64,000 bases of DNA from HNR sp040400085. GTDB lineage: Bacteria > Actinomycetota > Actinomycetes > Actinomycetales > Microbacteriaceae. The number at the start of each line of letters is the position of its first letter. The first letter of the stretch is position 1. The position numbers and the translations under genes were made by a program. The notes beneath the pieces are model-generated. The model worked only from the letters and a program-made list of their open reading frames with translations. It made no database searches and was not told the DNA's origin. The stretch is from NCBI GenBank assembly GCA_040400085.1, contig JBBAQX010000019.1:1-64000 (forward strand), written 5' to 3'. Shown in pieces: positions 10,001 to 18,034 of the stretch.

Positions 10001-12866
10001 TTGGCCGGGAACCCCGGGAACCCTGAACCCCGGCGAAGCAGCAACCGCAACCGCCTCGTACGCGATAACCCAAGCGAATCTGGATGCCGCGCAAGTAGTG
10101 GCCAGCGCCACGAGTTCCGGCCAGGACCCGAACTCCGTGACTGTTAGTTCACCGACCTCGAATAGTACGACGCCGCTCCAGCAGAGCAATAGCATCACAG
10201 CCGGTGCTACGCCGGATACGACCGCTCTGAGTAATCCTCCGAAAGTCGGCAACGTTGTTACATATACCTTCACAGCGACGAATGCCGGAAACACAACTCT
10301 CAGCTCGGTCGCCGTTGTAAATACTCTCGCTGGGCTCGGCACCGCAACACCTGCCTGGCCAGGAGCTCCGGGCGTTCTTATACCAGGACAAACCGTAACG
10401 TGGACCGCAAACTACGCCCTCACGCAAGCGTCTATTGACGCCGGAATCGTCGCGAATAGCACCACGACCACCGCCAGAAACCCCCAAAGCCTGGTCGTCA
10501 CCTCCGTGCCCGCGCCCAGTTCGGTCGTTATTAACAGGGTGAGCGTGCTGACCCTCGCAAAGCAACCCATCATTCGAAACGGGGAAATAGGAAATGCCGG
10601 AGACGACATCACCTATCGATTCACCATTCACAACGCTGGAAACACTACGCTCACCGGTGTGACAATAGCAGACCCGCTCCCCGGGCTGGGCAGCATAACT
10701 GTTGATTGGCCGACCATCCCTGGGACCCTCAGGCCCGGCACCACCGCCGTCGGAGAGGCGCACTACGTCGTCACGCAAACTGATATCGAGAATGGCGGGA
10801 TACTCAACACGGCTACCGCTTCGGCGAACCGGCCCGATGGCCCCCCGCTGAGCGAGCAGGCGGATGCGGGAATCGGCGTGCCCTTCAACCCCGACCTTGC
10901 TCTCACCAAGACGGTCGACACGAGCGGGCTCAGCAATCCACCGCGGCCCGGTGACCGGCTTACCTATAGCTTCACGCTGATCAACACCGGAAACGTTATT
11001 CTCAATACGGTCACCATTGATGATCCGCTTCCCGGGCTTGAGCCGCTAAACGCCGCTTGGCCGGGTTCTCCCGGGGTGCTTGCCCCGGGGGCGACCGTCA
11101 CCGCGACGGCCGGATACACCGTGACTACGAATGATCTCAACGAGGGCGTGATCGAGAACGTGGCAACAGCAACCGCGCTGTCGGTCAGCACATTCCCCGC
11201 CGTGGCTCCCGCAGCAACCGCAACCGTCACCCTGGCGCAGCAGCCGTCGCTGGACCTTCAGGTGAGCGCCGATACAAGTTCACTGCCGCCGTTTGCACAG
11301 GTCGGAGATATCGTGAGCTATACCTACACCCTGACGAATACGGGTAACGTTACGTTGGAGAACGTTGGCACGACGAGCTCGCTCGCCGCTCTTAACCCGA
11401 TCGTGCTCACCTGGCCTGGAGCCCTCGGAGAGCTGATGCCGAATGAAACGGCAACCGCGACCGTCCTCTATAGTGTGACCCAGGCAGATCTTGACGCGGG
11501 AGTTATTCGCAACGACAGCAGCGCTGCCGGTGCTACGTTCTCTGCGATCCCGGTGAACGCGCCCGATGTGTCAATCAGCACTCCTCTGCCCCAGCAGAGC
11601 ACGCTGACCATTGTGAAAACAGGATCTTTTGCTCCCGGAGATGAAGGATATGTTGGAGACGTTCTGACGTACGCCTTTACCTTTTCGAACACCGGAAATA
11701 CGACCCTGAGCAGCCTGTCGATCGCAGACCCGTTGCCGGGGCTGTCGAGCATCTCCGTCACCTGGCCCGGCGTCTCAGGCACGCTGAGCCCCGGACAAAA
11801 CGCTTCTGGTAGTGCAACCTATGCGATCACACGGGCAGACTTCGAGGCAGGTCGGGTAGTCAATACCGCGACAGCAAGCGGTAGCGAGCCCGGCGGCTCT
11901 CAGATCGTCACACCGCCTTCGACGTGGACTCAACCCCTTGTCCAGCTTTCCGAATTGAGTCTCACCACGTCTATCGATGCCGCCTCTCTTGGCGATCCAC
12001 CGCAGGCAGGGCAACTAATCACGCTCACCTACACAATCGTGAACACGGGTAATCTGCCACTGACCGGTGTTGCGCTGGCCGACGCATTACCCGGAATAAC
12101 AGTCATGAATTCGAGCTGGCCTGGTTCCGAGGGCGCTCTCTTACCCGGTCAAACGGCGACACTTACGGGGGAACTCACTCTGACTCAGACACTCATCGAT
12201 GCCGGTGTAGTCACGAGCGTTGCGTATGTTACGGGAGTCGATCCGAGCAGTGGGGCGGTAGCCTCTCCCACCGTTACAACAGATCTTCAGGTGAAACGAG
12301 CTCCGGCCCTTGGCCTCGCCCTGGAAGGAAACTCGACGGCAACCGAGGTTGGAGATCCTGCCGAATTCACGGTCACTCTGACCAATACGGGGAACACCTC
12401 ACTCACGGTCACGTCACTGGTGCTTGATCTTTCCGGAACCCAGGTATCCCTTATCTCGGTACCCAGCGCAAGCCCAGCGGCTATGGCACAACCAATGACG
12501 CAACCTATGGCGCAACCTGCACTGCTACCGGTGGCTCAGCCGGTGGCCTTCAACGCCGCTGTCGCCGGGCCGTTACTAAGCCCTGGCGCGGATCTCGTCG
12601 TTCCCTACCGTTACCTCGTCACCCAGGCTGATTTTGACCGGGGAGCGATTGTTGCCACGGCTTCCGCCGACGCGAATGCCAGCGGAATCCAGGCTCAGGT
12701 CCTTGCCGAATCCACGCTGAAAATTACCCTACCCGCATTGGCTGCTCCTCCCGGCGGAGCACTGAGCCGCACCGGAGCGGAACGCCTTGTTGTCTGGCCC
12801 GCCGCGCTCATGCTGCTGACAGGTCTAATCCTGATCAGTGCTCGACGCAGGAAGACCCATCGCTAG
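4017..12866 (+). CDS. Giant secreted repeat protein with wall-anchor tail
   Basis: A cell-surface protein of about 2949 residues with unknown partner. A signal peptide spans roughly residues 1-40 (KPKRR, hydrophobic core, cleavage after ANA). Residues to about 280 look like a beta-propeller-type domain (repeated short strands, TVTPDG and TLLPDG motifs). Then come one DUF11-like domain and about 21 units of the DUF7507/conserved-repeat type, most close to 118 residues, each with VTYxFTxTNTGNTTL, a TWPG motif, LxPGQ and YxxTQxDxxAG. The last domain holds a short MAQP/MTQP repeat. The tail has LSRTG (2916-2920), a hydrophobic span and RRRK, resembling a sortase signal, although class E sortases prefer LAxTG. 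Two units are identical at DNA level. Neither ATG 4002 nor ATG 4017 has a Shine-Dalgarno; 4017 is chosen because TACAAT overlaps 4002 and the signal peptide fits better. Likely an adhesin or surface stalk (inference). Confidence 0.9.
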   Translation: MGLFESDKPKRRLGMLLTVGLATASVFSVSAITSSLPANAAVVCEQVSLLASTTSSEIRFYSVAGVLERTLPIAEPLKALTVTPDGQTIYGTSVSNPGALLTIDGTTGATLDRQPLTGAGGATVANAARHSLLIMTNGQIRFGASGSQTGLLINPATAVVTTNGSYPSGNGPVGGFTLLPDGDFLAGTRNPNTSTNHVVRFRTASATLSIANVPNSYWGFAQSGGAVYGIDDTGLLSLVSSPVRNVTSTANLPTVPIANLGAGITGLASPQDTGCTPFFTQTKTVDVRSYLPGQTITYDVTVSNTGQGLGTASLSDIAPNTVAVTNVTCAPTGAATCTSSHVGNNVTGETNAPPGQQAVFTITATVNSVGDLTNTATVTATTSGCTPVLCGGGNATSPTVSAVDPALSVTKTVTTNGGQPVGTVAVGQVLDYQYTVTNSGPVAVEEIAIEETFSGSGSLPPPTCSITSLAPAAETTCATSYSVTQADLDAGVLDNSAVATGSAIGSSVVVRSDPAVVNLTLPTVSELSLEKFAALESGGTGIAGDLVEYSFRLANTGTSTLTGVAVTDPLPGLGTISYDWPGATGILSPGEDMFATAQYTVQQSDVDTGTLTNEATASATAPGGGSVDSAPSTVTLDLLQSSSLSVTKTFDTAGFSTPPVPGNLINYQFSATNGGTVTLTSVSIVDTLTGVSDLVFTWPSTPGVLAPGETVTATATYPIDQTDINAGSVDNEALVEGTTPLGDTVAEQSPVVTTPITQTASVTISHTADTSGLASPPVAGNPVVYGFTLTNTGNTTLTAAAVVPSLPGLGALQYTWPGTTGTLNPGQSATATASYPVTQSDLDAATITGTAVVTAQDPGATTVTSPSTNLAVPLAQSGTLGLATTANTVLLAVPPVAGNVVTFSYTATNTGNTTLSAVSIGDALPGVGALSFTWPGAAGTLLPGEIVTATASYQLTQTDINAASVANSATASGTDPNSANVSAPPASISVPLARVGVLTVTNAVDQSALSVPPVPGDVLTYTSTVTNTGNVTLTGVVPANSLFAVPGGAVTWPGAVGVLSPGEAAQVLVSHQVTQAEIDAGQVVSVASASGVDPAASPVVSNNATQTVTLARSGALLLAMTANESALASPPSPGNIVTYDFTVTNTGNVTLMSAVIAPTLSGISALTYTWPGAPGVLAPGQVVTAIATAAITQGDIDAGQLDNQATATAQDSAPAGVTSNTVSTSTPLPPTPGLSLDRSVDETGLSVAPQAGEPLSYSYTITNDGNLTLTGISLTDTLPGLGSIVITWPGATGTLLPGQTATAVASYSITQANINTGSVVSSATASGTAPDSSAVDSPDVPLTVTLAQVNALTVSTTANTGSLASPPVAGNPITFDFVITNTGNTTLNGTTLTDSLAALNPISIAWPGVDGTLSPGAVATGTASTNLTLAELNAGVITSQATASGTGPAAAAVVSPTEIRSVPLARVGVLTVTNAVDQSALSVPPVPGDVLTYTSTVTNTGNVTLTGVVPANSLFAVPGGAVTWPGAVGVLSPGEAAQVLVSHQVTQAEIDAGQVVSVASASGVDPAASPVVSNNATQTVSLTRSGALLLAMTADESALANPPVPGNIVTYNFTLTNTGNTTVTTAVISPTLAGISVLTYTWPGAPGVLTPGQVATATATAAITQADIDAAQLNNQATATAQDPAATGVTSNTASTSSPITRSAALTISHTSNTSGLASPPVAGNPVAYGFTLTNTGNTTLTGAAVAPTLPGLGALQYTWPSTAGVLNPGQSATATASYPITQSDLNAATVTGTAVATAQDPGATTVTSPSTNLAVPLTQSATLAVTTTADTLLLAVPPVAGNVVTFSYTATNTGNTTLTAVSISDALPGVGPINYTWPGAVGVLLPGQSVTAFGSYQLTQGNINAASVANSATAAGTDPNSAAVTSAAASVSVPLARAGALSLGTSVDTAGLGTPSIAGNSLTYTFTMTNTGNTTLTSVVLVPVLVGLGTPSFTWPGTPGTLNPGEAATATASYAITQANLDAAQVVASATSSGQDPNSVTVSSPTSNSTTPLQQSNSITAGATPDTTALSNPPKVGNVVTYTFTATNAGNTTLSSVAVVNTLAGLGTATPAWPGAPGVLIPGQTVTWTANYALTQASIDAGIVANSTTTTARNPQSLVVTSVPAPSSVVINRVSVLTLAKQPIIRNGEIGNAGDDITYRFTIHNAGNTTLTGVTIADPLPGLGSITVDWPTIPGTLRPGTTAVGEAHYVVTQTDIENGGILNTATASANRPDGPPLSEQADAGIGVPFNPDLALTKTVDTSGLSNPPRPGDRLTYSFTLINTGNVILNTVTIDDPLPGLEPLNAAWPGSPGVLAPGATVTATAGYTVTTNDLNEGVIENVATATALSVSTFPAVAPAATATVTLAQQPSLDLQVSADTSSLPPFAQVGDIVSYTYTLTNTGNVTLENVGTTSSLAALNPIVLTWPGALGELMPNETATATVLYSVTQADLDAGVIRNDSSAAGATFSAIPVNAPDVSISTPLPQQSTLTIVKTGSFAPGDEGYVGDVLTYAFTFSNTGNTTLSSLSIADPLPGLSSISVTWPGVSGTLSPGQNASGSATYAITRADFEAGRVVNTATASGSEPGGSQIVTPPSTWTQPLVQLSELSLTTSIDAASLGDPPQAGQLITLTYTIVNTGNLPLTGVALADALPGITVMNSSWPGSEGALLPGQTATLTGELTLTQTLIDAGVVTSVAYVTGVDPSSGAVASPTVTTDLQVKRAPALGLALEGNSTATEVGDPAEFTVTLTNTGNTSLTVTSLVLDLSGTQVSLISVPSASPAAMAQPMTQPMAQPALLPVAQPVAFNAAVAGPLLSPGADLVVPYRYLVTQADFDRGAIVATASADANASGIQAQVLAESTLKITLPALAAPPGGALSRTGAERLVVWPAALMLLTGLILISARRRKTHR
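6980..7340 (+). repeat. Perfect 361-bp repeat, copy 1
   Basis: Identical by eye to 8396-8756, offset 1416 bp, which is four domain lengths of 354 bp. It encodes one whole repeat domain of the giant protein (VGVLTVTNAVDQ onwards). Its codons favour G- or T-ending forms such as TTG, GTG, AAT and GCT, unlike flanking domains that favour C-ending codons. Confidence 0.95.
8396..8756 (+). repeat. Perfect 361-bp repeat, copy 2
   Basis: Second copy of 6980-7340. Identity breaks sharply after GCAGACCGTG, where the next domain begins. The copies are a likely site of recombination or gene conversion, and could cause assembly collapse. Confidence 0.95.
12483..12518 (+). repeat. In-frame 12-bp tandem repeat, 3 copies
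   Basis: Three units of ATGrCrCAACCw (12483, 12495, 12507) encode MAQP-MTQP-MAQP inside the last repeat domain of the giant protein. Confidence 0.8.
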
Positions 12867-12913
12867 GGGATGCCCGTGGACGCGCTCGTCACGCGCGGCT
12901 GATTGTTCATCCC

Positions 12914-12955
12914 CGTATCGTCAGGCCGCGTATCGTCAGGTTCCGTATCGTCAGC
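12914..12955 (+). repeat. 15-bp tandem repeat, 3 copies, upstream of ftsY
   Basis: CGTATCGTCAGG starts at 12914 and 12929 and recurs as CGTATCGTCAGC at 12944, period 15 bp. It lies between the giant gene and ftsY. If translation began upstream it would encode a five-residue repeat, but the ftsY start is placed after it. Confidence 0.85.
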
Positions 12956-13010
12956 CCCCGGGGCGTTCCTGCGAAACCAGGGAAATCTCAGCCAGGCTAA
13001 GATTGAAGCC

Positions 13011-13883
13011 ATGGCAGAAAAATCGTGGTCTCTCTCAGGTGCGCTCCGTGGCATGTTTACTCGCGAGACCATTAACGAGGAAACCTGGGACGATCTCGAG
13101 GAAGCCCTCATTACCGCAGACTTCGGCCCTGACCTGACCGAACGCATCACGGAGGATCTTCGTGGCAAAGTTGCCAAGTACAACACGACAGACCCTAAAG
13201 ACCTCAGGCGGATGCTTCGAGAAAGCCTTGAGGAGCGCCTGTCGCTTCTCGATCCCACGCTCAATCTGAAAGAGCGTCCCGCAGTCATCCTTGTTGTTGG
13301 CGTTAACGGCGTTGGTAAGACTACAACCATCGGAAAGTTTGCTCGCTTTCTGCGTAACTATGACCGTTCGGTCGTTGTCGGGGCGGCCGATACTTTCCGG
13401 GCTGCCGCCGTTGAGCAGCTGGCCACCTGGGCGGAACGGGCTGATGCGGAGATCGTGCGTCCTCAGCATGAGGGGCAAGACCCGGCATCCGTCGCTTTTC
13501 AAACTATCGAGCAGGCCAAGAAAAATGGCACAGAGATGGTCATCATCGATACGGCGGGTCGGCTGCAGACCAAAAGCGGATTGATGGATGAGCTGGGCAA
13601 GATCCGTAGGGTCATCGAGAAGCAGGTGCCGGTGTCCGAGGTCCTGCTGGTGCTCGACGCCACGACCGGGCAGAACGGTCTGGCGCAGGCCGAGGCCTTT
13701 ATTCAGCACGCAGGTGTGACTGGGCTCGTGATCACGAAGCTAGACGGCTCGGCCAAGGGCGGATTCGTGCTTGCCGTTCAAGAGAAGACGGGCATCCCTA
13801 TCAAGCTGGTGGGCCAGGGCGAAGGTATCGGTGATCTCACCGGTTTCACGCCGCACGTTTTCGCACAGCAGCTGGTCGGCTAG
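13011..13883 (+). CDS. ftsY: Signal recognition particle receptor FtsY
   Basis: FtsY is the SRP receptor GTPase that docks ribosome-SRP complexes at the membrane translocon. The 290-residue protein has an N domain (residues 1-85) and a G domain with P-loop GVNGVGKTTT near 97, DTFRAAA, DTAGR near 180 and TKLDGSAKGG near 242. It lacks a long acidic A domain; some actinobacterial FtsY proteins are short in the same way. The start is ATG 13011 (MAEKSWSLSGALRGMF), which matches relatives; the frame stays open upstream to 12903, but that part is a simple repeat. smc-ftsY linkage is common in actinobacteria; here the giant surface gene separates them. Confidence 0.95.
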   Translation: MAEKSWSLSGALRGMFTRETINEETWDDLEEALITADFGPDLTERITEDLRGKVAKYNTTDPKDLRRMLRESLEERLSLLDPTLNLKERPAVILVVGVNGVGKTTTIGKFARFLRNYDRSVVVGAADTFRAAAVEQLATWAERADAEIVRPQHEGQDPASVAFQTIEQAKKNGTEMVIIDTAGRLQTKSGLMDELGKIRRVIEKQVPVSEVLLVLDATTGQNGLAQAEAFIQHAGVTGLVITKLDGSAKGGFVLAVQEKTGIPIKLVGQGEGIGDLTGFTPHVFAQQLVG

Positions 13884-13904
13884 CCCGTCGCCCTGGAGTT
13901 CGCC

Positions 13905-14897
13905 CTAATTTGAAGCCTGGGCGAACTCAGCCGGTTCCTCGGCTAGCCGTGACAGGTGCTGTGGCAGTTCTCTGCCGTGCGCCCTCATCGTTTGCGCCCA
14001 CAGTCGCCCCGCCCGATACGATGACCTCACCAGGGGCCCGGCGAGCACTCCGAGAAAACCTATTTCCTCGGCCTCAGCTTTCAGCTCAACGAATTCTCCG
14101 GGGCGTACCCACCGATCCACCGGCAGATGCCTGGGGCTGGGGCGTAGATACTGAGTAAGCGTGATGATGTCCGTGCCTGCTTCGTGGAGGTCATTCAGCG
14201 CCTCAGAGATCTCGTCGCGAGTTTCGCCCATTCCCAGGATGAGGTTGGACTTGGTGATCATCTCTGCGTTTTTGGCGAGTGTGAGTACTCCGAGGGACCT
14301 CTCGTAACGAAAGGCTGGTCTAATTCTCTTAAATATGCGGGGAACGGTTTCCACGTTGTGGGCGAATACCTCCGGGCGCGAGTCGAAGACGACCTGCAGA
14401 TGTTCGGGGTTGCCCGAGAAGTCCGTGGCCAGGATCTCCACTCCGGTCTCGGGATTAAGTTCGTGTATCTTTCGGACGGTTTCAGCATGCAGCCAGGCCC
14501 CCTCGTCTGGAAGGTCATCGCGGGCAACCCCCGTGATCGTTGAGTACCGCAGGTTCATCGATCGAACCGATTCTGCAACGCGTAGGGGTTCTCCCACATC
14601 GTAATCTGCTGGTTTTCCGGTATCGATTTGGCAGAAATCGCATCGACGGGTGCACTGTGAACCGCCGATGAGGAACGTCGCTTCACGATCCTCCCAGCAC
14701 TCAAAGATGTTTGGGCAGCCAGCCTGCTGGCATACCGTGTTGAGCTTCTGAGATGTGACCAGGTCGGTGAGCTGGCGATACTCAGGTCCCATTCGGGCGC
14801 GGGTTTTGATCCATTCGGGTTTTCGTTCGATGGGTGTTTGAGAGTTGCGGATCTCAAGGCGCAAAAGTTTGCGGCCATTCGGCGGGGTGGAGTTCAT
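13905..14897 (-). CDS. lipA: Lipoyl synthase LipA
   Basis: LipA is a radical-SAM enzyme that inserts two sulfurs into octanoyl groups on lipoyl domains of 2-oxoacid dehydrogenases and the glycine cleavage H protein. The 330-residue protein carries the auxiliary cluster motif C56-x4-C61-x5-C67 and the radical-SAM motif C82-x3-C86-x2-C89. The C-terminal RSSYRAG supplies the conserved serine region. The ATG at 14897 is chosen because GAGG precedes it by about 8 nt. The start overlaps the lipB stop by 4 bp (ATGA), indicating a lipB-lipA operon with translational coupling. A longer in-frame extension into lipB is rejected. Confidence 0.96.
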   Translation of the reverse strand: MNSTPPNGRKLLRLEIRNSQTPIERKPEWIKTRARMGPEYRQLTDLVTSQKLNTVCQQAGCPNIFECWEDREATFLIGGSQCTRRCDFCQIDTGKPADYDVGEPLRVAESVRSMNLRYSTITGVARDDLPDEGAWLHAETVRKIHELNPETGVEILATDFSGNPEHLQVVFDSRPEVFAHNVETVPRIFKRIRPAFRYERSLGVLTLAKNAEMITKSNLILGMGETRDEISEALNDLHEAGTDIITLTQYLRPSPRHLPVDRWVRPGEFVELKAEAEEIGFLGVLAGPLVRSSYRAGRLWAQTMRAHGRELPQHLSRLAEEPAEFAQASN

Positions 14898-15589
14898 GCG
14901 GAAACCTCTTCTGTGGGTGAATCGAGATGCGCGGCGGCGACCTGGGTAATCTCGCTGTCTGCGAGAGCCGTGGTAAGCGCCGCGATTACTACGGGAGCGG
15001 CATCCCGTGGCGATATCGTCTGGCCCGATTCGATGGATGCCGTGGTCACCCCAGCATCGCTGATTCCGCACGCCGTAATATGCTCGTAAGGTTCTAAGCT
15101 ATTTGAGCAATTCAGTGCGAACCCATGCATGGTTACGCCCCGCGATACTCGAAGCCCGATGGCCGCGATTTTGTTGTATTCGCTGCGCCCTGCGCCCCGA
15201 ACCCAGACCCCAGATCGTCCTGGTACTCGTTCGCCGGTGATGCCCCACATCGCGAGCGTTTCGATGAGGGATGCCTCAAGGAGCCTTACAAATCCCACAA
15301 CATTCTGAGCCTCTGGTAGCGTCACGATCGGATAGCCGACGAGCTGTCCTGGCCCGTGCCAGGTGATGCTCCCGCCGCGGTCGACGTCAATCACTGGGAT
15401 TGAATCGACAGGTCGGTGGCTGGCCTCTGTTCTGGTTCCTGCGGTGTAGACGTCGCCGTGTTCGCAGAGGATGAGTGTGTTCGGTTTCTCGCCGTCTGCG
15501 ACTGCCCGATGTGTGCTGCGCTGGAGAGAGAGGCCCTCGACGTAGTCGAGGTATTTTGGTGAGTAGCCCGGGGTGAGGAGTGAGACCAT
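14894..15589 (-). CDS. lipB: Octanoyltransferase LipB
   Basis: LipB transfers octanoyl from acyl carrier protein to lipoyl domains, the step before LipA. In 231 residues the family motifs are visible: RGGSITWHGPGQLVGYPI, the catalytic lysine in YNKIAAIG (K140) and the acyl-accepting cysteine in ITACGI (C174). It is first in the lipB-lipA operon, reading away from ffh. Upstream DNA to 15660 is AT-rich and probably holds the promoter. The Shine-Dalgarno is weak. Confidence 0.95.
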   Translation of the reverse strand: MVSLLTPGYSPKYLDYVEGLSLQRSTHRAVADGEKPNTLILCEHGDVYTAGTRTEASHRPVDSIPVIDVDRGGSITWHGPGQLVGYPIVTLPEAQNVVGFVRLLEASLIETLAMWGITGERVPGRSGVWVRGAGRSEYNKIAAIGLRVSRGVTMHGFALNCSNSLEPYEHITACGISDAGVTTASIESGQTISPRDAAPVVIAALTTALADSEITQVAAAHLDSPTEEVSA

Positions 15590-15783
15590 GCCCAGAAGCT
15601 TACTATTAATATACGCAGACTATTTAATCTATTTTGGTCTGATTTTACGGTATTTTTGTCATTTTTCTTGAGAGTGATTGTTTTGGAAGGCCCCGTTTCA
15701 GGGCCACGAAAAGGCCCGAAGTCAATGTGGAGCTGAGTCCGAAGGCCCCACAACCGGCGAGCGGATAGTAGACTTATTAAGTC
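15590..15783. other. Divergent intergenic region lipB/ffh
   Basis: An AT-rich block (15600-15665) lies next to lipB. A short inverted repeat GGCCC/GGGCC occurs at 15689-15705. For ffh, TAGACT at 15769-15774 ends 9 nt before the ATG, fitting a leaderless or very short-leader transcript. No gene is seen. Confidence 0.45.
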
Positions 15784-17343
15784 ATGGCTACTTTTGGAAA
15801 TCTCTCGGATCGGCTTGCCGACACATTTAGAAACCTTCGCACGAAGGGAAAGCTCTCTGCTGCCGACGTTGACGGCACGGTACGTGAAATTCGTCGCGCC
15901 CTGCTCGACGCCGACGTGGCCCTTGAAGTGGTCAAGGCCTTCACCGGTAGCGTCAGGGAACGCGCGCTGAGCGACGAGGTCAACAAGGCGCTCAACCCCG
16001 CGCAGCAGGTTGTTCAGATTGTTAACGAGGAACTGATCGGAATCCTCGGCGGCCAGCAAAGGCGCCTCGAGTTTGCAAAGAACCCGCCGACCATCATCAT
16101 GCTCGCAGGGCTTCAGGGCGCGGGTAAGACTACCCTCGCTGGCAAGCTGGCAAAGTGGCTGGCAAAAGAGGGGCATACCCCCCTTCTCGTCGCCGCCGAC
16201 CTCCAGCGCCCCAACGCCGTAACTCAGCTCAGCGTCGTTGCCGAGCAGGCTGGCGCCGCAATTTACGCACCGGAGCCGGGTAACGGCGTCGGCGATCCCG
16301 TCAAGGTGGCCAAGGATTCCATCAAATACGCCCAGACAAAGATGCACGACGTTGTCATCGTCGATACTGCCGGGCGGCTCGGTGTTGATGCCGAACTGAT
16401 GAAACAGGCGTCGAACATCCGTAAAGCGATCAATCCCGACGAGGTGCTCTTCGTCATCGATGCAATGATCGGTCAGGATGCCGTGAACACGGCCAAGGCC
16501 TTCCAGGAGGGCGTCGACTTCACCGGTGTCGTCCTGACCAAGCTCGACGGTGATGCCCGCGGTGGTGCTGCCCTCTCGGTGGCCAGCGTGACGGGCCGAC
16601 CCATTATCTTTGCCTCGGCGGGTGAAACGCTCGATGATTTCGAGCCCTTCTATCCGGATCGTATGGCCAGCCGCATCCTTGATCTTGGTGATATTCTCAC
16701 GCTGATCGAGCAGGCTCAGCAGTCGTTTGACGAGGAAGAAGCTCGTAAGGTCGCGGAGAAGTTCGCGACCGACACCTTCACGCTTGAGGACTTCCTGAAG
16801 CAGATGCAGCAGCTGCGCAACATGGGAAACATCAAGAAGATGATGGGTATGCTTCCCGGCATGGGCCAGATGCGTGAGCAGCTCGAGAACTTCGACGAAA
16901 AAGAGATTGCGCACACCGAGGCCATCATCCAATCGATGACTCCTGCCGAGCGCCAAAACCCCAAGCTCCTGAACGGCTCGCGCCGACTTCGTATCGCCAA
17001 GGGTTCAGGTATGTCGGTGACCGAGGTCAACGGCCTCGTGAACCGGTTCGAGCAGGCCGCGAAGATGATGAAGACAGTCGCCAAGGGTGGGATGCCTCAA
17101 ATCCCCGGCATGGGCCCGATCCCCGGCGGCGGTTTCGGCGGCGGAAAGCGCAAGGCATCAAAGTCAAAGGCGAAGAAGGGCTCGCGCTCGGGTAACCCCG
17201 CAAAGCGCGCACTCGAGAGCAGCGCACCCGTAGAGGCCAAGCCGGCAGGTTCCGGCTTCGGGCTCGGCGGGGGAGCGCCGGCGGCTCCTGGCGGACCGAC
17301 CGAGGAAGAGCTCGCGGCGCTGCAGAAGATGCTGGGGCGTTAG
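15784..17343 (+). CDS. ffh: Signal recognition particle GTPase Ffh
   Basis: Ffh binds signal sequences and SRP RNA and delivers ribosomes to FtsY. The 519-residue protein has an N domain (1-90), a G domain with P-loop GLQGAGKTTLAGK from 109, DTAGR near 194 and TKLDGDARGG near 253, and a methionine-rich M domain (about 300-440). The tail is glycine-, lysine- and alanine-rich and low complexity. ATG 15784 has no clear Shine-Dalgarno; a TAGACT -10 sits 9 nt upstream. It lies ahead of rpsP with a 254-bp gap. SRP RNA was not found in the window. Confidence 0.97.
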   Translation: MATFGNLSDRLADTFRNLRTKGKLSAADVDGTVREIRRALLDADVALEVVKAFTGSVRERALSDEVNKALNPAQQVVQIVNEELIGILGGQQRRLEFAKNPPTIIMLAGLQGAGKTTLAGKLAKWLAKEGHTPLLVAADLQRPNAVTQLSVVAEQAGAAIYAPEPGNGVGDPVKVAKDSIKYAQTKMHDVVIVDTAGRLGVDAELMKQASNIRKAINPDEVLFVIDAMIGQDAVNTAKAFQEGVDFTGVVLTKLDGDARGGAALSVASVTGRPIIFASAGETLDDFEPFYPDRMASRILDLGDILTLIEQAQQSFDEEEARKVAEKFATDTFTLEDFLKQMQQLRNMGNIKKMMGMLPGMGQMREQLENFDEKEIAHTEAIIQSMTPAERQNPKLLNGSRRLRIAKGSGMSVTEVNGLVNRFEQAAKMMKTVAKGGMPQIPGMGPIPGGGFGGGKRKASKSKAKKGSRSGNPAKRALESSAPVEAKPAGSGFGLGGGAPAAPGGPTEEELAALQKMLGR

Positions 17344-17597
17344 TTCTCGCAGCTACACGGAATGGTAGGCGGCGTAGTTCGAATTGCCGATGGGGATGAG
17401 TGTGAATACCCGAAACGCAAGAAACGCCGCCAACGATTACCATCCTGGTCAGAAGTCTGGCAGAATAGAACCTTGAGTCTGTGCGCGACCGACCCTCTAA
17501 TCAGTTGCGTTCAGAATTCCCTAGAGCTTTCGCGCCGAGTGTAAACCCACGCAATCGGCCGCGGTTCATCCACACAAAAAACATTTCAGGAGAAATT
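17344..17597 (+). promoter_or_regulatory. Gap and leader upstream of rpsP
   Basis: The 254-bp gap holds no gene. CAGAATAG near 17460-17468 is a plausible -10 for the rpsP operon, giving a leader of roughly 120 nt. An upstream in-frame extension of rpsP exists but is not conserved in character. No clear terminator for ffh is seen. Confidence 0.35.
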
Positions 17598-18032
17598 GTG
17601 GCTGTAAAAATTCGTTTGAAGCGCCTCGGAAAAATCCGTGCGCCTTATTACCGTGTCGTTGTTGCAGACTCCCGCACCAAGCGTGACGGACGCGTCATCG
17701 AAGAAATCGGTAAGTACCACCCCACGCAGGATCCCTCGGTTATCGAGATCGACTCAGAGCGTGCTCAGTACTGGCTCAGCGTTGGCGCACAGCCGACCGA
17801 GCAGGTTGCTGCTCTCCTCAAGCTCACGGGCGACTGGGGCAAGTTCAAGGGCGATAAGGATGCTGTGAGCACCGTTCGCGTCAAGGAAGCCAAGGTTGCT
17901 TTCGTAGCCGACGAGAAGAAGAAGCCTGTGCTCAAGCCCAAGGTTGAGGCTCCCAAGGCTAAGGCCGAAGAAGCACCTGCCGAGGATGCTGAAGTTGCAG
18001 CACCCGAGGCAACTGAAGAGGACAAGGCCTAG
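17598..18032 (+). CDS. rpsP: 30S ribosomal protein S16
   Basis: S16 is a small-subunit protein needed for 30S assembly. The 144-residue product has the family core (MAVKIRLKRLGKIRAPYYR, VIEEIGKYHP) in the first 85 residues. A long lysine-, alanine- and glutamate-rich tail follows, as in many actinobacterial S16 proteins. GTG 17598 is chosen because AGGAG lies 7 nt upstream and it gives the family N-terminus. It is the first gene of rpsP-khpA-rimM-trmD, with khpA starting 2 nt after its stop. Confidence 0.97.
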   Translation: MAVKIRLKRLGKIRAPYYRVVVADSRTKRDGRVIEEIGKYHPTQDPSVIEIDSERAQYWLSVGAQPTEQVAALLKLTGDWGKFKGDKDAVSTVRVKEAKVAFVADEKKKPVLKPKVEAPKAKAEEAPAEDAEVAAPEATEEDKA

Positions 18033-18034
18033 TC

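Noticed and set aside
6297..12300. CRISPR-like regular repeats
   Set aside because: The regularity is protein-coding, with 354-bp domains, not short repeats with unique spacers.
14898..15071. N-terminal extension of lipA
   Set aside because: It lies inside lipB, is arginine-rich shadow sequence, and the ATG at 14897 has a good Shine-Dalgarno.
15391..16956. 521-residue open frame on the minus strand across ffh
   Set aside because: It runs antisense to ffh and into lipB, is low in recognisable motifs, and its end is lipB antisense or out-of-frame sequence.
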